From positions 7,867-71,866 of the forward strand of contig JBAXEJ010000005.1 of the NCBI GenBank assembly GCA_037140475.1: 64,000 bases of DNA, read 5' to 3'. Position 1 is the first letter of the stretch, and every line of letters starts with the position of its first letter. Under the pieces are notes generated by a model. That model saw only the letters and a list, made by a program, of their open reading frames with translations. It made no database searches and was not told where the DNA came from. This document shows, one piece after another, positions 63,601 to 64,000 of this stretch. Made by a program: the position numbers and the translations under genes. This stretch comes from PALSA-1006 sp037140475. GTDB taxonomy: Bacteria > Pseudomonadota > Gammaproteobacteria > Burkholderiales > Gallionellaceae.

Positions 63601-63754
63601 CATAGGCTCGGAAACACAACGCCCCTTTGCCGTGGTTATCGTTGGCGGCATTATCTCCGCAACTCTGTTTACTCTGCTCTTGTTGCCACTCCTCTTCCCT
63701 ATCTTTGCGGAAGAAGTGAATGTTGAGAAAGGTCAGCCCTTAACCTCTGAGTGA
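60644..63754 (+). CDS. HME-RND efflux pump (CzcA family)
   Basis: The 1036-residue pump starts MLEKLITFALQQRMFVLVAA and contains FPDVQDVQVQIVTQ and twelve predicted helices. The helix-4 segment reads DFGIIIDSAVVLVEA: two Asp and one Glu as in the CzcA/CnrA divalent group, but with Ala where most relatives have Asn after the Glu. Divalent metal export (Co, Ni, Zn or Cd) is likely, but no metal can be named. The ATG at 60644 is chosen over a TTG at 60641. A strong terminator follows 14 bases after the stop. Confidence 0.94.
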   Translation: MLEKLITFALQQRMFVLVAAVVLLIVGLRATDNLAIEAFPDVQDVQVQIVTQVPGQAPEEVERSVTLPIEREMSGVPRMTQLRSVSITGLSVVTLTFADNTDDYFSRQQVLEKLQTVTLPTGIQPSLAPLTNAVGEVYRYVIDAPASMSPSDVRALQDWVLRPALRQVQGVADVVSFGGTVKEYQARINPYLLRKFNVTIDQVAQALGANSSNAGGGILRRGDEALVVRSIGLFQSIDDIARVVVNAKDGKTVLVGDVSEVSIGERPRSGMVAFNERDNVVQGIVQMTKGQNATKVVEALKERITQLTHKLPPGVKLVPYYDRTDLVRHTVHTVTENLVVGALLVVAILIIFLRNWYAALAVAAIIPLSLLFAFILIDSRGVSANLISLGAVDFGIIIDSAVVLVEALMVKLALAKNDTLPSHQGFGWRIHLIKQTSIEMGHPILFSKAIIILAFLPIFTFQRVEGKIFSPVAFTLTFALLGAILLTLTLLPSLLSYAVKHKDLAEQHSEWMHALQARYRSLLTWANMHRMLIVTSCGGLLAITLALAPLLGSEFLPKLDEGNIWLTINLPPATALDKTKDIERQVRTILTSYPEINNVATQVGRPDDGTDPKGPNNLEIMADLKPREGWRFPSKDALIADMTTKIHTIPGVPTNFSQVIQDNVEEALSGVKGEISVKIFGPDLEILEDKSTQVANILSDIRGSADVAAIKVGGQTELNITLDRSRMARYGININDVNATIQTALASSTVNSFYEGDRRFDVTIRIAAQFRDAVDDVADLPIALPTGGSIPLGSIANIEVRQGAARVGREAGGRVVAVKANLLGRDQGSFVAEAMDKVKQQVTLPPGYTMMWGGQFENQQRAIKRLKVIVPLSVLMIFVLLFWAFKSMLKALLVLLMVPFTLIGGLAGLGLAGLHLSVSSAVGFIAVAGISVQNGVIMVEQFMEGMRGGATLHESVMDGAVARLRPILMTALMAGIGLLPAALSHGIGSETQRPFAVVIVGGIISATLFTLLLLPLLFPIFAEEVNVEKGQPLTSE

Positions 63755-63768
63755 GATCCTGCTGTAGA

Positions 63769-63797
63769 AAAAGGCCACTCATTTTGAGTGGCCTTTT
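63769..63797 (+). terminator. Bidirectional rho-independent terminator
   Basis: A perfect 13-bp stem (63769-63781 with 63785-63797, loop TTT) is flanked by A and T runs, so it can end both the plus-strand efflux operon and the minus-strand cheW transcript that converges on it. Confidence 0.93.
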
Positions 63798-63823
63798 GAA
63801 TAAATTGAAACTGATTCAATCGC

Positions 63824-64000
63824 TCAAGCCACTGCCTCTTCCATCAACTCCATATCACGGCTGCTCATCAGCTTTTCGATGTCCACTAAGATCAGCATGC
63901 GTTGATCGACTGTGCCTAGGCCCATGATGTAACGCGTGTCGAGCGTGGTCGATAAGGTCGGCGCTGCTTTGATTTGATCTGGCGTTAAAGTGAGTACGTC
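63824..64000 (-). CDS. cheW: Chemotaxis coupling protein CheW, C-terminal part
   Basis: The minus-strand frame is open to the right edge and ends with a TGA at 63824. Its 58 residues include LSTTLDTRYIMGLGTVDQ and RMLILVDIEKLM, the closing part of a CheW/SH3-like fold, and end in MEEAVA. CheW bridges chemoreceptors to CheA. The missing N-terminal two thirds, and possibly cheA and cheY, should lie beyond the window. Confidence 0.9.
   Translation of the reverse strand, partial: DVLTLTPDQIKAAPTLSTTLDTRYIMGLGTVDQRMLILVDIEKLMSSRDMELMEEAVA

Noticed and set aside
1..64000. CRISPR array, insertion sequence, prophage or integron
   Set aside because: No regularly spaced repeats, transposase, integrase or phage genes were seen; the only repeats are the palindromic elements and the murU heptamer.

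Overview
The window looks like the chromosome of a motile, chemotactic Gram-negative betaproteobacterium of the Nitrosomonadales/Gallionellaceae type. This placement is an inference from content and gene order: the lptD-surA-pdxA-rsmA block with divergent amgK-murU, a RhlE-type helicase, HME-RND metal pumps, a multihaem cytochrome with a porin, and a sigma-28 promoter in front of a chemoreceptor. No rRNA, tRNA, CRISPR array, insertion sequence or phage gene was found.

Bases 1-22 kb form a dense signalling island. A hybrid histidine kinase with two receivers and an HPt domain (cut by the left edge) is followed by a REC-HD-GYP phosphodiesterase. A minus-strand run of eight tightly packed genes (12269 down to 3904) then encodes HTH-REC, REC, PAS-PAS-GGDEF, a PAS histidine kinase, a PhnD-like binding protein, a second and related histidine kinase, a 108-residue protein and an HDOD protein. 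A plus-strand run (12492-17311) encodes a membrane HD-GYP protein, a CBS stub, a PAS-GAF-HD-GYP protein, and paralogues of the same 108-residue and HDOD proteins, so that a duplicated small-protein/HDOD pair closes both transcription units. Two chemoreceptors follow, the first behind a near-consensus FliA promoter. Three HD-GYP proteins face one GGDEF protein, so the island looks biased towards c-di-GMP breakdown.

Bases 20.9-24.4 kb hold a minus-strand cluster of a porin-like outer-membrane protein, a tetrahaem cytochrome c, a HAMP membrane protein and a REC protein, possibly a redox-linked sensory unit. Bases 24.7-43.3 kb are mainly housekeeping: RhlE helicase, a FGE-like secreted protein, EngB, HemL, ThiE, ThiD, RsmA, PdxA, SurA, LptD, then AmgK, MurU, PepP, UbiH-type hydroxylase, an adenylate cyclase-FHA fusion, Mpl and a DUF486 protein. 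AmgK, MurU and Mpl are enzymes of cell-wall recycling.

Bases 43.4-49.6 kb carry a minus-strand HME-RND efflux operon (adaptor, pump, DUF3240 protein, outer-membrane channel). Bases 49.7-56.1 kb carry a chemotaxis operon (CheR, CheD, CheB, STAS, HDOD, a second CheD, and a REC-phosphatase-kinase protein of the HsbR type), which joins chemotaxis adaptation genes to a partner-switching module. Bases 56.4-63.8 kb carry an OprB-type porin and a second HME-RND operon on the plus strand, ending at a strong hairpin terminator. The 3' end of a cheW gene enters from the right edge on the minus strand.

A family of palindromic repeats with the core GTYGGNCTNNAGNCCRAC lies in several intergenic gaps. The most interesting candidates for something undescribed are the duplicated small-protein/HDOD module, the binding protein embedded in a kinase operon without a transporter, the porin-cytochrome-HAMP-REC cluster, and a C-terminal D-[IL]-[ED]-L-F tail shared by both CheD proteins and the REC protein.
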